From Aristolochia californica (lineage: Eukaryota; Streptophyta; Magnoliopsida; Piperales; Aristolochiaceae): DNA of 64,000 bases. This document shows positions 1 through 10,506 of the stretch, piece by piece. Position 1 is the stretch's first letter. Every line of letters starts with the position of its first letter. Under the pieces are notes generated by a model that made no database searches, was not told the origin of the DNA, and saw nothing but the letters and a program-made list of their open reading frames with translations. Location of the stretch: contig JARWKL010000008.1 of assembly GCA_029961685.1 (NCBI GenBank), positions 35,031,619 through 35,095,618 of the forward strand, given 5' to 3'. The translations under genes were made by a program, and so were the position numbers.

Positions 1-323
1 ACTCCATTCTTGCTGCAAATGATGTATAGACTATTTTTTTAATAAAATGGCACATCTTCCAATATGCCTTCATCTTCTAACATTCCCTTTCACGCTGTTG
101 CGTCCTTCCATGAGGTCCTGCTGGCATATTATAAGTGAGACTAAAAATCACTCCTAGCCGGTAAGCCATTATTTCATACTCCAGTCCTAATGCTAGAAGT
201 AGGGCACACTCCGTTTTCTATCGGTAGTGTGTCTATCGGTATTGCTCTGAAGTGTCCACCACCGTGTCCCTCCATAGGACAACGACTCTCAACTGGTAGG
301 AATCATAAAAGCCATTACAGGGA

Positions 324-346
324 GGGGGGGGGGGGGGGGGGGGGGG
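324..346. repeat. Homopolymer G tract
   Basis: About 23 consecutive G occur beside the minisatellite of the first family-alpha copy. The matching place in element D (53049-53076) is a C tract on the opposite strand, so the tract is a family feature and not a random run. Exact length is unreliable in homopolymers. Confidence 0.85.
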
Positions 347-367
347 ATAACGTAGATGTAATAATAA

Positions 368-583
368 GTTCCTCCGTCATGGTTTCCCAATCGTGATATT
401 TTTTCACAAAGACTATCATGGTTTTCCAACCGTGATATTTTTTGACAGGGTATCCTCCGTCATAGCGTCCCAACTGTGATTTTTTTTTTTGACAGGGCCC
501 ATCATGGTTTCCCAACCATGATATTTTTTGATAAGGTATCCTCCATCATGGTTTCCCAAATGTGATATTTTTTTGACAGGGTA
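368..583 (-). repeat. Minisatellite, about 45-bp unit, ~5 copies
   Basis: Imperfect direct repeats contain TCCGTCATGGTTTCCCAA-like cores followed by GTGATATTTTTTGACAGGGT-like spacers. On the minus strand the core reads as the GG.TTGGGA..CCATGA.GGAGGA motif that is single-copy in other relatives (for example 13365 and 29357). Other family members carry arrays of different unit length at the same place. Confidence 0.8.
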
Positions 584-1920
584 AAATAAATGATGATATA
601 AGGCAACCTCTTCTTTAATAATAATGTCCCCAAAGATACATAATAGCAGCAATTGTATATAACACGACCATCTTCCAACACATATAACACGAACCAAATA
701 ATAAACTTTATAAAAGAACCCATGAAATAATCCAATATAATTTTTTTTCTTAGATGCACAAGCTTCATATTTTGTGTTCCCCCTTTCTTGAATATTTTGG
801 TCACATAAACTTATTCACAACATATGAAAAAAATACCTCTTTCTTGTACTTCTTTTACTTCTCCCCCTCAAGCTGGGAGCTAATGGCAGTGATCCCAGCT
901 TGAACCAAATATCATAGATGTAGCAATAGGCCCAAATAAAAGTGATGTATAAATAAGCCCTCAAATAAGGGAGAAGTGAGATATTTTGCTGATATAACAA
1001 CTCAAAAAGTGACACAAAACAATCAGCTTAAATTCAGATTTTCAATGTAACAGAATACCAGCATGACCTTGGATTCTTCCAATGCGAATATAACTTAAAA
1101 AAATAGATCAGATTCACATGAAAATTTCTTTGTCTGAAACTAGAATTAAATAACTTTCATCCAAGTATAGCATCTCTTCATAAAATATAATTATCAGAAG
1201 ATAAATAATTTGTTAGATTTCGGTCTCTGTCATCTGGCCAAACTACGTACGGTTTCTCCTTTTTCTCCAGAATGACCATTGACACTTCCAAGATAAATAT
1301 CTCCTTATAAAAAAATCATACCGATAATTGGTTTAACTGGTAAGAAAATATACTTGCAGATATTTCTTTTGATATATAGTTCTCCATATAAAGTCTCTTT
1401 CTTTATAGCATAAAATACCTCGTAAGTTAAGGTTTCTACTGCCGCTCTAACATCTTTTCAATCTGACCTTTGCTGCTTCAAATATCGATTTATCTTTGTA
1501 GATAAATAAGATAAAAAAATGGTTGAATAGGTGAAAGAATAGACTTAAATATATTTCTTTTGATATATATTTATCCATATAAAGTCTAGTTCTTGATAGC
1601 AAAAAATACCTTGGAATCTAAAGATTTCTACTGCTGCTCGAACCTTTTTGTAATCTGACCTTTGCTCATTCAAATATCGACATCTCTCTGTAGATAACTC
1701 CGATTGGAGAAAATAATTTTTATTTGGAAACTAGACTCAAATATCTTTCCGTAAATATATAATTTTAAATATCAAAAACTTTGTATAGAAGAAAAAAACG
1801 TAAAGAAAACTACAGGTATAGGGACTAAAAAAAATAACTTCGAACCTAGACTTAGGGTTTAGGGTTTAGAGAAAAGGATCACATTACCTCCGTGAGTTGA
1901 CAAAGTCAACTCACAAAAGA

Positions 1921-1933
1921 TGCTCTGATACCA
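1921..1933 (-). other. Primer-binding site (tRNA-iMet type)
   Basis: The reverse complement reads TGGTATCAGAGCA directly next to the inner end of the LTR at 1934. This is the common plant initiator-Met primer site for reverse transcription. Confidence 0.85.
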
Positions 1934-2374
1934 TGTTGAATTTATGGAAAAGTGAAATACTTGATTGACATCAATAACTTGTTGTAATCAGAGTACATGA
2001 ACCTCTATTTATAATAGAGGAAGGTAGTAGACTCCAATTACAATAAAACTACCCTTGTCCCAATTATACCCAAAATCTAACACTTAAAGATAAGTCTTAA
2101 CATAATTAAATAACTCAATATAGATAAAAGAAAAACATAACTCAAACTAAAACTCTTCTTTGATGTGACCATAAGATCAGATACTTTTGTGAGTCCTTCT
2201 TGATCTTCCAACTGATGTGATAAGGATACAAGCTCATGGTAATCATTGTGGGTCCTACTTCTTATGGGTTTGGGCCCATCTTGTGGGCCTTCATTGGTTG
2301 TGTGACCCATCTTATAATAATCTTAGATATATGGGCCTTCCTTGGTCGTGTGGGTTTGAGCTTATCTTCCAACA
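1934..2374 (-). repeat. LTR of family alpha (5' LTR)
   Basis: A 441-bp LTR bounded by TGTTGAATTTATGG and ATCTTCCAACA on the plus strand. It contains a TATA-like CTATTTATAATAG on the minus-strand promoter and a GGGCCC-rich outer end. It is homologous to the LTRs at 5714-6118, 7951-8410, 44297-44789, 47110-47517, 49292-49717 and 53431-53871. Confidence 0.85.
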
Positions 2375-3037
2375 TATACTTCTATAGAGATATATAATAT
2401 TGTAGATTTTGGTCTCTGTAATTTTGCCGAACTAAGTACTCTTTCTCCTTTTGCCTGCATAACCATTGACTCTTCCAAGATCAATATCTCCTTATAAAAC
2501 ACTTAGATCGAGAATTGGTTGAAAAAATAATAAAATATATTTAAAAATATTTCTTTTAATAATAATTCTTCATATAAAGTCTCGTTCTTGATAGCATGAA
2601 ATAGCTCAGAAGTTGAAACTTTCTTATGTTGCTCGAACCTCTTTTGCAATCTGACCTTTACTGCTTCAAATATCAATTTATCTTTGTAGATAACTGTGAT
2701 TGAAAATGAAACCTTTTTCCTTGGAAAATATACTCGAATATCTTTTCGTCAATATATAATATGCAATATGAAAAGATCATTATAGACGTGAGAACGCAAA
2801 GCAAACAATGGGTACAGGGACAGAAAAGAGAAAAAAAAAAGATAAATACGAACCTAATCTACTAGAGATAATAGATTAGAAAAGGATCACATTACCTCTG
2901 TGAGTTGATCAAGTCAACTAATAGTATCTGCTTTGATACCATATTGAATTTATGGAAAAGAGAAATACTTCATTGACTTATTGTAATCAAAGTACATGAA
3001 CCTCTATTTATAATAGAGGAAGGTAGTAGAGTCCAAT
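2375..3037 (-). mobile_element. Family-alpha fragment (leader, PBS, partial LTR)
   Basis: This continues the leader of a second family-alpha copy, interrupted at 2374 by the element to its left. A degraded primer-binding site (minus strand TGGTATCAAAG) lies at 2931-2941. An LTR begins at 2942 but stops resembling the family near 3037, where a different repeat starts. There is no coding capacity. Confidence 0.65.
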
Positions 3038-3720
3038 TACAATTATACATAGAGAGAGATATAAGTCTCAATGGACTTAAAAGACCCAACCATGATGGAT
3101 TTAAACTCCCAACCGAAGGAAGATACAAAAGGTTGGCCCAAAGATGTATGTGAGAATCAAATAAAGGATGGTAGGAGTAATGTTGTCAAATAACCAATTG
3201 AAAATGGGTAAAAAGGAAGATAGGATGCTGAGGCCCTACTTCTTCAATAAAATAGTCTCATCCCAAGAGACACAATAGCTGCAGCTTAAATATGCCTGGG
3301 CCCATATAACACAAACGAAAATAATAAAAATCCTTGTAAAAAGATCCATGAAATTATCGGATGTGAGTTTGTACCAAATAATATGTTGACCAAGGAATAT
3401 GTTGTGAATACTTCAAAATAATAATCTAGCCAAAGAAATTGGATTGAGACGAGCCATGTTAGGTATCAACAATAATTACCACAATTATTATTGCGAGTCA
3501 AGATTCTTGATCTTCAATTTTCTTTGCTCTTTCCTGTACTTCTTTTTCTACTTCTCCCCCTCAAGTTGGGTGGTAATGGCAGTGATCCCAGTTTGAAGAA
3601 AATAACATAGATGAAAAGCATTCACATACTCATCTTTAAATTATCTTCTAAATTCGGAATTCGATAACATGAAGAAAATAAAATTATGCACTCATCTCTC
3701 GGTTTGTAATCTTGCTTCAC
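3038..3720 (-). repeat. Degenerate LTR-element internal sequence
   Basis: Bases about 3041-3600 closely match 6577-7110 inside element O (same order of phrases such as ATGATGGATTTAAACTCCCAAC). The last 100 bases resemble the leader next to the PBS of copia elements A and B. No protein domain is readable. It is best taken as decayed retrotransposon internal DNA on the minus strand. Confidence 0.55.
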
Positions 3721-5713
3721 AAAAGAGCCTTCTTTGAGTGGTGTTAGACACAATAAAGCCAAGTTGGCCAGTTAATTTGCAAAATATAATGTCTAGCCAA
3801 GTTAGCCTTCTTGACCTAGAAGACTCTGGTCCAAATCCAAGTCAACTCACCCCAGTTGTCGATCAACTTGGCAATAACCAAAACCATGAACCAAACCCAA
3901 ATATTTCATCATATAGAATTTTCTCCAATGTTAATTTGGAGTATTGAGACGTTTATATTCTTAAAATTAGAGTTTAGACTACAAAAAATGTTTGACAACA
4001 ATGTCTAAGGGAGTTGTGTGATAAGTTCCCATTTTTCTACTTCTCTCAGCTTTTTAGAAAAAAAAAAAAAAATTCTAAACTTAAACTTCGTTTCCCCATT
4101 TACCGTGGTTGTTTTAGGGGCCAAATAATTGTTGTTTTTTTTATGAAGGTTATTACTCTTAATTTTAAAGGTTCAGTGTCATTTCACTTATATTTCTATT
4201 CTAATTATCATTTTCCATGTTTTTAAAAATAATTCGGATTATTTGCTACAACTTAGGTTCGCTTATGCAACCATATCTACACAAACAATGAAAAACATTT
4301 TCTCCTTTTCTAAATTTTATATTGAAAGAAATTTCTATTAAAAAGTATCACATTTCTATTTCTATTGATGGTGTTGCAACAAAAAATAATGGAAAAATTA
4401 AATATAGTGAGCACATCTATATTTGAAATAAAATTAAAGGTTTTTTAAACATTAATAATTAGATTAGGTTTGGTTTTCCTATGATTTGCTATTGTACTAA
4501 TAGGAAACTCATTTTTTGTCCACCTACTATTTTAAAAGCAAAGGAGATACAATAAAAAAAATCACCCTAAAAGATTGAGTGTAAACACAAAAGAATTTCA
4601 GTAGTCATTTTTTTGTATAGTTTCTTGTTGGCATAAACACACCCCAGTAAGTAAATGAGTGTCTGACTATCACTTGGATTACTTTATTTTCTTTAATGAG
4701 AAGGAGAAGAGAATTTTTAATTCATTTGACATTGTTTTCTTTTATTTTCTTGTCCTTCCTTTGAAGCAATTTCTTTTACCCGTAGTGGCACAAAAAGAGA
4801 CACTTGGTTGTACAGGAAGAAGATTTTTTTTCTTCTGTTTTTTGACTACCTCACAAGAACCAAAAACAAGAAACCAACCTAACGCAAAATAAAAGCATTG
4901 GTTGTTTCCATTATACGAAGAACAATTCAGTAAATATATACATTCAAAACTGTGAAACTATTAAATTTCATAAATGAACTAGAATCCTAAGAAAAGCACA
5001 ATGTTACCGGGGCTAGTTTGGCAGTTTGGCTGCTTGAACATGAACCAGGCCTTATTAGCGGATCAAAACATTGCAAGACTTAATTGAAAATGGATAAAAA
5101 CCTTTTTGATCAACCATGTTTGTTGGTTTTATTGATGAACCAACTGACTTAGCTTGGTCAATGGGGTAATAATTATGACATAGGGTAGTTGTCCTCACAT
5201 GGTAGAGATGTAATGGGTTGGTCCCAATCTTCTCTTGTTTTTTTTTTTTTTTTTTAATAGTCCTCTCTAATGCCTACCTTAAGATTGATGGCAGAAAGGG
5301 TAAAGGCTCCTCCCCAAGTGCCACCTAGGGTGGCCCCCTCCCATGGAGATGGAAGGGGAAAGGGGGTTGTTGCCTCTATCCTTTCCCTTTTCACTTCAAC
5401 AATGGGGTTCCCTCACTTTTTTTATAAAAAGTGGTGCAACCCAACCCTTCCCTTGATTTTTTTGTTGTTGTTCTGAGCAAAAGAGTCTTTCTACTTCTTT
5501 TAGTTGTAATGAAGTTTTTGGTTTTCTAGTAATTGAGGACCTCATCATCTCTATCGCATGGAAATCCTCATTACCAAAATAAGGTTGGGTGGGTGGGGGG
5601 TTGGGGTGCAGAGTGTGGGACGCTCTGGGCTCTACCCATTCCCTCTAGAGACTGCGTTAAGGCTTGAGTTAGATGACATTACCCAAGTTCAGCCAATTGT
5701 TAAAACTAGTTGA
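3721..5713. other. Unassigned AT-rich DNA, no gene seen
   Basis: Two kilobases without recognisable coding domains, LTR ends or internal repeats. The only notable composition is a T run near 5239-5256 followed by a GC-richer stretch (5290-5370) and a G-rich patch near 5585-5610. Short open frames here have no family features. It may be old single-copy intergenic DNA into which element O was inserted. Confidence 0.4.
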
Positions 5714-6118
5714 TGTTTAATTTATGGAAAAGAGAAATACTTCATTGACTTATTTTAATTAGAGTACATGAACCTCTATTTATAATAGAGGAAGGTAGTT
5801 GAGTCCAACTACAATTAAACTACCCTTGTCCCAATTACACCCAAACTCTAAAACTTAATGATAAATCCTAGCATAATTAAATAACGTAATATAAATAGAA
5901 GACTAACGTAACTAAAATACCTTTAAACTAAAACTCCTCTATGAGACTTGCTTCCATAATAATTGTGGCTTTGTTAGACTTCTTATTGTGTAAGACTTCT
6001 TATGTCGCCTCACGTGATCATGGCGGGTCCCACATCTTACGGGCTTGGGCCCATCTTCCAACACACTTGGATGTATGGGCCTTCATTGGTCGTGTGGTCT
6101 TGGGCCCATATTCCAACA
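5714..6118 (-). repeat. 3' LTR of element O
   Basis: 405 bp, starting TGTTTAATTTATGG and ending CATATTCCAACA. The adjacent CCCCCTCAAGCTGG is the polypurine tract read on the opposite strand. It is about 55 bp shorter than the partner LTR, which carries extra copies of the GGGCCC repeat at its outer end. Confidence 0.85.
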
Positions 6119-7950
6119 TTCCCCCTCAAGCTGGGGATGAGAGAACATCATGAACTCCTAGCTTGCTACAAATGATGCATATGATCTTCTCGTATAAAAT
6201 GGCAGTCCTCCATATCTTCCAACACTCCCCCTCACGCTGGTGCTCTCTTCCATGAGGCCCAGCTAGCATAAGATAAGTGAGAGTAAAATCACTCCAAGTT
6301 TTATGAGATCATTTCATACTCTAGTCATAACCCATGCTGGAAGTAGGGCACACTCCTATCATTCTCAGGTAATGGCATTTCTATCTTTCATAGGTAGTGG
6401 GTCTATACGTAGTGCTAAGAAGTGAAGTAAAAACTCCTCCATCACTGTGTCACAACGACTCTCAAGCGATAGGAGTAATAAGCTCCTCCATCACTGTGTC
6501 CCAACCCGGGCACCGACTCTCACAGGTAGAAATAGGTGATAAATGCTTGTCATTCACAAGACAACAACAAAAGACCCACGAGTATATATATATAAGTCTC
6601 AATGAACTTAAAACACCTAACCATGATGGATTTAAACTCCCAACTGAAGGAACACGCAAAAGGTTGGCCCAAAGATGTATGTGAGAGTCAAATAAAAGAT
6701 GGTTGGAGTAATGTTGTCAAATAACCAATTGGAAATGGGTAAATAGGAAGATAGGATGTTGAGGCCATGATTTCTTCAATAATAATGTCTCATTGAAAGA
6801 GACACAATAGCTGTAGCAGAAATATGATTGAGCCCATATAACATGAACAAAACTAATAAAAATCCTTGTAAAAAGACCCATAAAATTATCCGATGCGAGT
6901 CTATACCAAATAATATGTTGACCAAGGAATATGTTATGAATACTTCAAAATAATAATCTAGCCAGAGAAATTGGATTGAGACGAGTGAAGTCAGGTGTCA
7001 CCAATAATTACCACAATTATTATTGCAAGCCAGGATTCTTGATCTTCAATATTTATTGCTCTTTCTTGTACTTCTTTTTCTATTTCTCCCCCTAAAGTTG
7101 GGTGGTAGTGGCTGTGATCCCAGTTGATGTAGAAAATTTGAAGTAGTATAGCAATAGATAATCGGTAAATGATGAAAGTCCTTAAGAATAATTAAAAGAC
7201 ATAAAATAATTCGATTAAAATTCGGATTTTTCAATGCAACAGGATAACAGCATGACCTTTGATTTTTCCAATGCGAATATATCCTTAAATATAGATCAAA
7301 TTAAATAAAATTTTTTCCTTATGAAACTATATTTAAATATATTTCATCCAAGTTTAACATCTCTTCATAAAATATACTTCTATTGAGATATAAAATCTGG
7401 TAGATTTCGGTCTCTGTAATTTGGCCGAACTAAGTACTCTTTCTCCTTTTACCAGCATAACCATTGACTCTTCTAAGATCAATATCTCCTTATAAAATAC
7501 TTAGATCGAGAATTGGTTGAATAGGTAAGAAAATAGACATATAGATATTTATTTTTGTATATAATTATTCATATAAAGTCTCGTTCTTGATAGTATGAAA
7601 TAACTCAAAAGTTGAAACTTTTTGCTACTGCTCGAACCTCTTTTGCAATCTGACTTGTGGTGCTTCGAATATCGATTTATCTTTGTAGATAATTCTGATT
7701 GCAAAAAAATAAAAACTTTTTCCTTGGAAAATAGACTTGAATATCTTTCCTTCAATATATAATATGCAATATGAAAAGCTCATTATAGAGGTGAGAATGC
7801 AAAGCAAACAACGGGTATAAGGACTGAAAAGAGAAAAAAAAAAGAAGAAGATAAATACGAACCTAAACTACTATAGATAATAGATCAGAAAAGGATCACA
7901 TTACCTTTGTGGGTTGACCGAGTCAATTCATAGAACCTGCTCTAATACCA

Positions 7951-8410
7951 TGTTGAATTTATGGAAATGAGAAATACTTCGTTGACTTATTTTAATTAGA
8001 GTACATGAACCTCTATTTATAATAGAGAAAGGTAGTAGACTCCAATTACAATTAAACAACTCTTGTCCCAATTAAACCCAAACTCTAACACTTAATGATA
8101 AGTCCTAGCATAATTAAATAACCCAGTATAAATAGAAGACTAACATAACTAAAACACCTTTAAACTGAAACTCCTCTATGAGACTTGCTTCCATAATAAT
8201 TGTGGTTCTGTTCGACTTCCTATTATGTAAGACTTCTTATGCCATCTCACATGATCATGGTGGGTCCCATATATTATGTGCTTAGGCCCATCTTCCAACA
8301 CTCTTGGATATGTGAGCCTTCCTTGGTCTTATGGGCTTGGGCCCATCTTCCAACACCCTTGGATATGTGGGCCTTCCTTGGACGTGTGGACTTGGGCCCA
8401 TATTCCAACA
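7951..8410 (-). repeat. 5' LTR of element O with internal tandem repeat
   Basis: 460 bp, TGTTGAATTTATGG to CATATTCCAACA. The outer end (about 8267-8410) consists of two to three diverged copies of a 55-65 bp unit containing TTGGGCCCATCTTCCAACA and GGGCCTTCCTTGG. On the minus strand this is the start of U3, so the LTR terminus itself has been reiterated. Confidence 0.8.
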
Positions 8411-8669
8411 ATTGAGCTATATTCGGTCAAACTTGAGACTTGTGAAAGGATTATGGAAAAATTTAGAAACAAAGTATGGGCAAGGAATTGAGTTACAACA
8501 AAAAAAAATTATAGGATGAAAACAGGATGAAGATTACCAGCTGTTGAAGACCAAATATGAAAGAGTCTTACATGACTCCCACAATAAGAAGTCTTACAAA
8601 GACAAAATTATTATGGAACCAGGTCTCACAGAAGAGTTTAAGTTTAAAAGTATTTTAGTTATGTTAGTC

Positions 8670-9026
8670 TGTTATGCACGTAATACTATTAATATTTTAA
8701 TTTTTTTTCTTTAATTTAAATTATTTTATTTCAGTTTTAGGCCATAGGGGTACTTTTGGAATATTTTCTTTATAGGGTTTTTTTGGAATATTTTATTTAT
8801 AGGGGTATTTTTATAATATTTTTTCTTAAACCCTGTGAGTGTGAACCCTATTTAAGGGATAAGAGTAATGAGAAAGAGAAACATATATTTTAGGTTAATT
8901 TTAGGTTAAACAGGCTGTGAGCTCTCCTTGACGTGTTATAGGGTTTTCAAGCTTCCCTTTGGCTTGATCTTCATCTTTCTCTTCTTCCTCCCCACGAATC
9001 CATGTGTCAGATCCGGGACTGTAACA
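8670..9026 (+). repeat. LTR, left arm of S
   Basis: 357 bp, TGTTATGCACG to GGACTGTAACA. It includes TAAACCCTGTGAGTGTGAACC and a CTATTTAAGGG TATA-like box. It is homologous, inverted, to 10004-10303 and to the minus-oriented LTR at 61871-62276. Confidence 0.75.
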
Positions 9027-9203
9027 TTTGGTATGAGAGAGGACTCCCACGTCGCGAGTTTGAATCCCCGAGGGGAGTTCCCCGGTGCGGGTGTCACGTG
9101 CCTCAGAGGTGGTGGGCGTAAGGGATTATGAGATCTTGACCCGTCCCCCATCGTTGAGTGTTAAATAGTCGTGAACGTTGGCTCGCGAAGGTGGGGTGTA
9201 CTG
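9027..9203 (+). other. GC-rich, tRNA-like internal stretch of S
   Basis: Right after the left LTR comes TGGTATGAGAGAGG (a degraded Met-type PBS, also A-box-like), then GAGTTTGAATCCCC, which resembles a Pol III B box. The stretch ends in GAAGGTGGGGTGTAC, a polypurine-like run just before TGTTATGG at 9204. It may be a SINE-like or TRIM-like piece. I cannot fold a complete tRNA from it. Confidence 0.4.
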
Positions 9204-9611
9204 TTATGGTCTTGGGGTTAAGTACCTATGACTTCCGCTCCTAACAGGCCGGTCTTTTGGATAGTATTGGCTAGGTGCTTCTGCTGGCCATGAGTGATTT
9301 TTTGAGGTCGAACCCAATTCAACCCTTATCGATGAGGTTTTGGCAGCATACCCCTCCAATTTCTGATTTTCAGGGTCCTCAGAGATTTTCAAGGTCCCCA
9401 GAGTTGGATTTGGGGTCGCACCAATATCGTCTACTACCGACAAAGTTTTGGTAGAAACCCCTGTCGATTTCCCCAAATTTTGGTCCCCACTATTTGGCTT
9501 TGGATCTCTCTACGCGGAAATATTGAAATTTTCCAAAGCATGGCCTTTCGCAGGGACCTTGGCTGGTAAACAATACAAATTTTTTAATTTTTCTTGCCCG
9601 TGTCCTGTTTT

Positions 9612-10028
9612 CTAGTTCGAGACAATGTCTGCTACCTCTTGTATGGTGCTTAATTCATGCTCGAAGACGATGAAATTTTCTACGGCAACGAGTTTCTCCC
9701 TTGCAGAACATTCAATGGAAGATGCACACCATCTTTCATTAGATGCTCTATACCATGGAAGTAGGGCTTCCAATCTGTTGTGCATGGCAATACATAATTC
9801 TTGGAATGAAGAATCACTGTTCTTTCTTGCGGTATCGAGTTTCTCCCTTGCTACAACGAGTTTCTCCATTGCAGAACGTTCAATGGAAGATGCACGCCAT
9901 CTTTCATCAAATGCTCTATCCAATGCAAGTTGGGCTTCCAATTCGTTGTGCCATAATTCTTGGAACGAAGAATCATTCATTGTGTTTCCACCCTGATACC
10001 AGTTGTTACGGTCCCTGATCTGAGACAT
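9612..10028 (-). pseudogene. gag-like N-terminal fragment in S, with internal duplication
   Basis: A 138-codon frame begins in the LTR and reads across the PBS (QIRDRNNWYQGG spans the LTR/PBS border). It is rich in Glu, Arg and Ala and probably helical or coiled-coil. It contains two tandem copies of about 53 residues sharing DSSFQEL and ER(W)..SSIE.SA.EKLV. It has no zinc knuckle and no protease motif, and stops at 9612. The leader and first codons resemble those at 60262-60300 in element T (ACACA.TGATGGATTCTTC against ACACAATGAATGATTCTTC), so S and T are one family. The gag assignment rests on position after the PBS, not on a recognised domain. Confidence 0.45.
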
Positions 10029-10303
10029 GGATTTGTAGGGAAGAAGAAGAGAAAGACGAAGATCAATCCAAAGGGAAGCTTGAAACCCTAGAACTCGTCA
10101 AGGAGAGCTCCCAAACTGTTTAACCTAAAATTAACCTAAAATCAATGCTTGTATTTTTCATTACTCTTACCCCTTAAATAGGGTTCACCCTCACAGGGTT
10201 TATGATAAAATATTACAAAAATACCCCTATGGCCTAAAACTGAAATAAAATTATGTAAATTAAAGAAAAAAATTAAAATATTAATGGTATTATGGGCATA
10301 ACA
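10004..10303 (-). repeat. LTR, right arm of S
   Basis: 300 bp from TGTTACGGTCCC to GGGCATAACA on the plus strand. It reads as an LTR on the minus strand, with the PBS (minus TGGTATCAGGGT) at 9990-10001. Shared text with the left arm includes ACCCTCACAGGGTTTA and TACCCCTATGGCCTAAAACT. Confidence 0.75.
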
Positions 10304-10494
10304 TAGTCTTCTATTTATTTTGAGTTTTTAATTATGCTAGAACTTATCTTTAAGTGTTAGAGTTTGGATGTAATTGGGACAAATGTAGTTTAATTGTAAT
10401 TGGACTCTACTACTTTCCTCTATTATAAGTAGGGGTTCAGGTACTTTGATTACATCAAATCAATAAAGTTTTTCTCTTTTCCATTAATTCAACA

Positions 10495-10506
10495 TGGTAT
10501 CAGAGC
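10495..10506 (+). other. Primer-binding site of K
   Basis: TGGTATCAGAGC lies immediately after the LTR end ATTCAACA at 10494 and matches the initiator-Met tRNA primer type. Confidence 0.85.

Larger units (their letters stand above)
1..2374 (-). mobile_element. Family-alpha non-coding LTR element, cut by window edge
   Basis: This is a minus-strand LTR element whose 3' part lies beyond base 1. Its 5' LTR is at 1934-2374 and its primer-binding site at 1921-1933. The internal DNA is AT-rich and has no retroviral protein domain. Bases 1-300 are the reverse complement of the 53090-53400 part of element D, and the order of landmarks (PBS, AT-rich leader, minisatellite, C/G tract, distal segment) is the same in both. 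The element sits inside another copy of the family: the sequence right of 2374 continues as family-alpha leader, and in the copy at 5714-8410 the two flanks are contiguous (around 7375). It cannot encode its own replication proteins and must have used another element's. Confidence 0.75.
5714..8410 (-). mobile_element. Complete family-alpha non-coding LTR element (O)
   Basis: A whole 2.7-kb element on the minus strand: 5' LTR 7951-8410, PBS 7939-7950 (TGGTATTAGAGC on the minus strand), non-coding interior, polypurine tract near 6119-6133 (minus strand CCAGCTTGAGGGGGAA), and 3' LTR 5714-6118. The flanks show GTTGA on the left and ATTGA on the right, a 4-of-5 match fitting a 5-bp target-site duplication. 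No gag, protease, integrase or RT motif is readable in any frame. At about 2.7 kb it is larger than a typical TRIM and smaller than a typical LARD. This is one of the cleanest reference copies of the family in the window. Confidence 0.85.
8670..10303. mobile_element. Element S: LTR element with inverted LTRs
   Basis: A 1634-bp insertion in the 5' LTR of K with a perfect 5-bp target-site duplication. The left arm (8670-9026) is an LTR in plus orientation with a PBS on its inner side. The right arm (10004-10303) is the same LTR in minus orientation with its own PBS on its inner side. Both outer ends therefore correspond to the LTR start (TGTTATG.NC..AATAC), and the element has two 5' ends facing inward. 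Normal LTR elements have direct LTRs. A gag-like reading frame (10028 down to 9612) belongs to the right arm. The left arm carries a GC-rich, tRNA-like stretch. Confidence 0.7.
8665..10308. other. Target-site duplication TAGTC around element S
   Basis: TAGTC stands at 8665-8669 and again at 10304-10308. Removing 8670-10308 restores the K LTR text AGTTATGTTAGTCTTCTATTT seen in other copies (for example 29780). The whole of S therefore entered as one insertion. Confidence 0.85.

Noticed and set aside
368..583. Possible CRISPR-like array, also at 48893-49115 and 52735-53020
   Set aside because: Units are contiguous and diverged with no unique spacers, sit inside plant LTR elements, and no cas-like gene exists.
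5270..5476. 68-codon frame in a GC-richer patch as a possible host exon
   Set aside because: No domain, no splice or promoter context that I can support, isolated in unassigned DNA.
8200..8519. Three overlapping frames with repeated LGPSSNTLGYV-like peptides
   Set aside because: Translation of the tandem GGGCCC unit in the family-alpha LTR; not a protein gene.
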